DNA of 64,000 nt from assembly GCF_019649015.1 (NCBI RefSeq), contig NZ_BLPI01000001.1, positions 3,343,001 through 3,407,000 on the forward strand, read 5' to 3'. Position numbers and translations under genes: made by a program. Source of the DNA: Agarivorans litoreus (lineage in GTDB: Bacteria; Pseudomonadota; Gammaproteobacteria; Enterobacterales; Celerinatantimonadaceae). Numbering within the stretch: the stretch's first letter is position 1; each line of letters begins with the position of its first letter. This document shows positions 61,476 through 64,000 of the stretch, piece after piece. Under the pieces are notes generated by a model that searched no databases, was not told the DNA's origin, and worked only from the letters and a program-made list of their open reading frames with translations.

Positions 61476-62618
61476 TTGAGCAAATCAGCGCTGCTGGTAT
61501 TAGAAGACGGTACCGTGTTCCGTGGAACCGCAATCGGAGCCAATGGTTCTGCCGTTGGAGAAGTTGTTTTTAATACTTCGATGACCGGATACCAAGAAAT
61601 TTTAACTGACCCCTCATATGCTCGCCAAATTGTCACCCTCACTTACCCCCATATCGGAAACTACGGAACCACCCCAGAAGATGAAGAATCGAATGCTATC
61701 CACGCTTGTGGTCTAGTTATTCGTGATTTGCCTTTGGTGGCGAGTAATTTCCGTAGCCAACAAAGCTTAAGTGAATATTTGGAAGCAAGAAACGTAGTAG
61801 GTATTGCGGATATAGACACCCGCAAGCTAACGCGTATTCTTCGTGAAAAAGGTGCGCAAGCGGGTTGTATTGTAGCGGGTGAAGATTTAGATGAAGCGCA
61901 AGCTTTAGCTGAAGCGAAAGCCTTCCCCGGCTTAAAAGGGATGGATCTCGCCAAAGAAGTTACCACGGCTGATACTTACACTTGGGCGCAGGGCTCTTGG
62001 GATCTTAAAGCTGGGCTTCCTGCCGATAGTGAAGACAGTAAGTTTCACGTAGTTGCTTATGATTTTGGTGTTAAACGCAATATTTTGCGTATGTTAGTGG
62101 ACCGTGGTTGTAAACTAACCGTGGTTCCGGCTAAAACATCAGCTGAAGAGGTACTTGCCTTAAACCCTGATGGCATCTTCTTGTCTAATGGCCCTGGCGA
62201 CCCAGAGCCATGTGATTATGCAATCGCAGCTACCAAAACCTTCCTTGAAACAGATATCCCAGTATTTGGTATTTGTTTAGGTCACCAAATTCTCGCTTTA
62301 GCCAGTGGTGCTAAAACAGTGAAAATGAAATTTGGCCATCACGGCGGTAACCATCCGGTTAAAGATATCAAACATGACCGCGTAATGATTACTGCGCAAA
62401 ACCATGGTTTTGCAGTAGATGAAAAAACCTTGCCAGAAAATCTAACAATGACTCATTTCTCATTGTTCGATCAAAGCTTGCAAGGCATTCATCGTACAGA
62501 TAAGCCAGCGTTTAGCTTCCAAGGACACCCAGAAGCCAGCCCTGGTCCGCATGATGCAGCGCCATTGTTTGACCACTTCATTGAATTAATTGAGCAGCGC
62601 CTTAACGGCCAAGCGTAG
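61476..62618 (+). CDS. carA: Carbamoyl phosphate synthase small subunit
   Basis: A 380-residue glutaminase subunit that supplies ammonia for carbamoyl phosphate. Nucleophile Cys in [18 protein letters not shown], His-Glu in [15 protein letters not shown], and [20 protein letters not shown] at the N-terminus. TTG start behind TTAGGAGG, a strong site. Operon with carB (19 bases between). The ArgR-controlled promoter is upstream. Confidence 0.97.
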   Translation: MSKSALLVLEDGTVFRGTAIGANGSAVGEVVFNTSMTGYQEILTDPSYARQIVTLTYPHIGNYGTTPEDEESNAIHACGLVIRDLPLVASNFRSQQSLSEYLEARNVVGIADIDTRKLTRILREKGAQAGCIVAGEDLDEAQALAEAKAFPGLKGMDLAKEVTTADTYTWAQGSWDLKAGLPADSEDSKFHVVAYDFGVKRNILRMLVDRGCKLTVVPAKTSAEEVLALNPDGIFLSNGPGDPEPCDYAIAATKTFLETDIPVFGICLGHQILALASGAKTVKMKFGHHGGNHPVKDIKHDRVMITAQNHGFAVDEKTLPENLTMTHFSLFDQSLQGIHRTDKPAFSFQGHPEASPGPHDAAPLFDHFIELIEQRLNGQA

Positions 62619-62637
62619 GTAGAGAGCAGCAGAACTT

Positions 62638-64000
62638 ATGCCAAAACGTAGTGATATAAAAAGTATTCTAATATTGGGCGCAGGCCCAATTGTTATCGGC
62701 CAGGCTTGTGAATTTGACTATTCTGGCGCTCAGGCTTGTAAAGCCTTGCGTGAAGAAGGTTACCGAGTCATCTTGGTTAACTCTAACCCCGCTACTATTA
62801 TGACTGACCCAGAGATGGCTGATGCAACTTACATCGAGCCAATTCACTGGGAAGTGGTAGAGCGAATTATTGAAAAAGAACGCCCAGACGCAGTATTGCC
62901 AACCATGGGTGGCCAAACCGCATTAAACTGTGCGCTAGAGCTTGAAAGCAAAGGCGTGCTAGAGAAATACAATGTTGAAATGATTGGTGCGACGGCTGAT
63001 GCGATCGATAAAGCAGAAGATCGTAATCGTTTCGACCAAGCAATGAAAAGCATTGGCTTAGCTTGTCCAAATGCGGGCATTGCTCACTCAATGGAAGAAG
63101 CCTACGGCGTATTAGAAGAAGTTGGTTTCCCATGTATTATCCGACCTTCTTTCACTATGGGCGGCACCGGTGGCGGTATTGCTTATAACAAAGAAGAGTT
63201 TGATGAGATTTGTGCCCGCGGCCTAGATCTTTCACCAACCAGCGAGCTGTTGATTGATGAAAGCTTAATCGGTTGGAAAGAGTACGAGATGGAAGTGGTA
63301 CGTGATAAAAACGATAACTGTATTATCGTTTGTGCCATCGAAAACTTCGACCCAATGGGTGTACACACTGGTGACTCAATTACTGTAGCACCAGCGCAAA
63401 CCTTGTCAGACAAAGAATACCAATTGATGCGTAATGCATCGCTTGCAGTTCTGCGCGAGATTGGTGTTGAAACAGGTGGTTCTAACGTACAGTTTGGTAT
63501 TTGTCCAAATACTGGCCGTATGGTTATCATCGAGATGAACCCGCGAGTATCTCGTTCATCTGCACTAGCATCTAAAGCGACTGGTTTCCCAATTGCTAAA
63601 ATTGCAGCTAAATTGGCAGTAGGCTTTACCCTTGATGAATTGCAAAACGACATTACTGGTGGCCAAACACCTGCTTCGTTTGAGCCTTCAATCGACTATG
63701 TTGTAACAAAAATCCCTCGCTTCAACTTCGAGAAATTTGCTGGTGCTAACGATCGCCTAACCACTCAAATGAAGTCGGTGGGTGAAGTTATGGCGATTGG
63801 TCGTAACCAACAAGAGTCACTACAAAAAGCCTTGCGTGGTTTAGAAGTGGGTGTAGACGGCTTCGATCCAATTGTTGACCTAAATGCACCTGATGCAATG
63901 GAAACCATTCGTCACGAACTACAAAATGTCGGTGCAGACCGTATTTGGTATATCGCTGATGCTTTCCGTGCAGGCATGTCTGTTGAAGATGTATTTGCCT
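62638..64000 (+). CDS. carB: Carbamoyl phosphate synthase large subunit (3' partial)
   Basis: Starts at the ATG 19 bases after carA and runs open to the window end; 454 codons visible of about 1070. It starts [20 protein letters not shown], then [20 protein letters not shown] and [19 protein letters not shown]; the ATP-grasp residues [30 protein letters not shown] and [19 protein letters not shown] follow. It joins glutamine-derived ammonia, bicarbonate and ATP. Partial because the window ends. Confidence 0.97.
   Translation, partial: MPKRSDIKSILILGAGPIVIGQACEFDYSGAQACKALREEGYRVILVNSNPATIMTDPEMADATYIEPIHWEVVERIIEKERPDAVLPTMGGQTALNCALELESKGVLEKYNVEMIGATADAIDKAEDRNRFDQAMKSIGLACPNAGIAHSMEEAYGVLEEVGFPCIIRPSFTMGGTGGGIAYNKEEFDEICARGLDLSPTSELLIDESLIGWKEYEMEVVRDKNDNCIIVCAIENFDPMGVHTGDSITVAPAQTLSDKEYQLMRNASLAVLREIGVETGGSNVQFGICPNTGRMVIIEMNPRVSRSSALASKATGFPIAKIAAKLAVGFTLDELQNDITGGQTPASFEPSIDYVVTKIPRFNFEKFAGANDRLTTQMKSVGEVMAIGRNQQESLQKALRGLEVGVDGFDPIVDLNAPDAMETIRHELQNVGADRIWYIADAFRAGMSVEDVFA

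Overview
The window reads as chromosome of a marine gammaproteobacterium of the Alteromonadales/Vibrionales type, most like Agarivorans. The basis is gene content, not a search: a DUF2999 gene, RadD, the SmpB-RatA-RatB-BamE-RecN neighbourhood, a very large pullulanase lipoprotein, and core proteins of gammaproteobacterial type. Base composition is moderate and genes are dense. The first and last genes, a nucleoside hydrolase/VOC fusion and carB, run off the window.

Layout. 1-5.8 kb: nucleoside hydrolase-VOC fusion, lone MalE-like binding protein, NifW-like protein, frame-broken small secreted protein, GAF-GGDEF diguanylate cyclase, PQ-loop (SemiSWEET-like) protein and a decayed CBM2 fragment. 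5.9-14.8 kb: radD, a large surface lipoprotein, two divergent phosphoribosyltransferase paralogues, an endonuclease/exonuclease/phosphatase protein and a TPR-sulfotransferase. 15-18.4 kb: an operon of a formate/nitrite-type channel, a PP2C-Ser/Thr kinase fusion and cyanase, behind a sigma54-type promoter with NtrC-like sites. 20.1-26.3 kb: an integrative element in the 3' end of ssrA (tmRNA) with a P4-type integrase, an AlpA regulator, a YagK/inovirus Gp2-like protein and, unusually, two integron-type gene cassettes with attC sites but no integron integrase. 26.3-31.6 kb: ssrA, smpB, ratAB, an IS256-family copy, bamE and recN.

32-35.9 kb: a spermidine/putrescine-type ABC operon. 36-39.4 kb: an MFS exporter followed by a tightly coupled 2OG-Fe dioxygenase and PLP-enzyme pair. 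39.4-50.5 kb: PilZ protein, nadK, grpE and dnaK-dnaJ (sigma32-type promoters before grpE and dnaK), DUF1289 protein, carbonic anhydrase, dicarboxylate/amino acid symporter, cobU, M48 protease, GNAT and FKBP. 50.5-54.1 kb: a nitrate/cyanate-type ABC transporter, again with a sigma54 promoter and an NtrC-like site. An ISAs1-family element sits in the loop of that operon's terminator; dapB, the pullulanase (tandem LacI-family operators) and carAB (ArgR box) follow.

How the parts connect. Two loci 35 kb apart, channel-kinase-cyanase and the NrtABD-type transporter, share a sigma54/NtrC-like promoter layout and probably form one nitrogen-scavenging response. Both complete insertion sequences lie inside rho-independent terminators, one in the U tract and one in the loop, with exact target duplications. 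The observations most worth following are the cassette array inside the ssrA element and the kinase/phosphatase fusion between a channel and cyanase.
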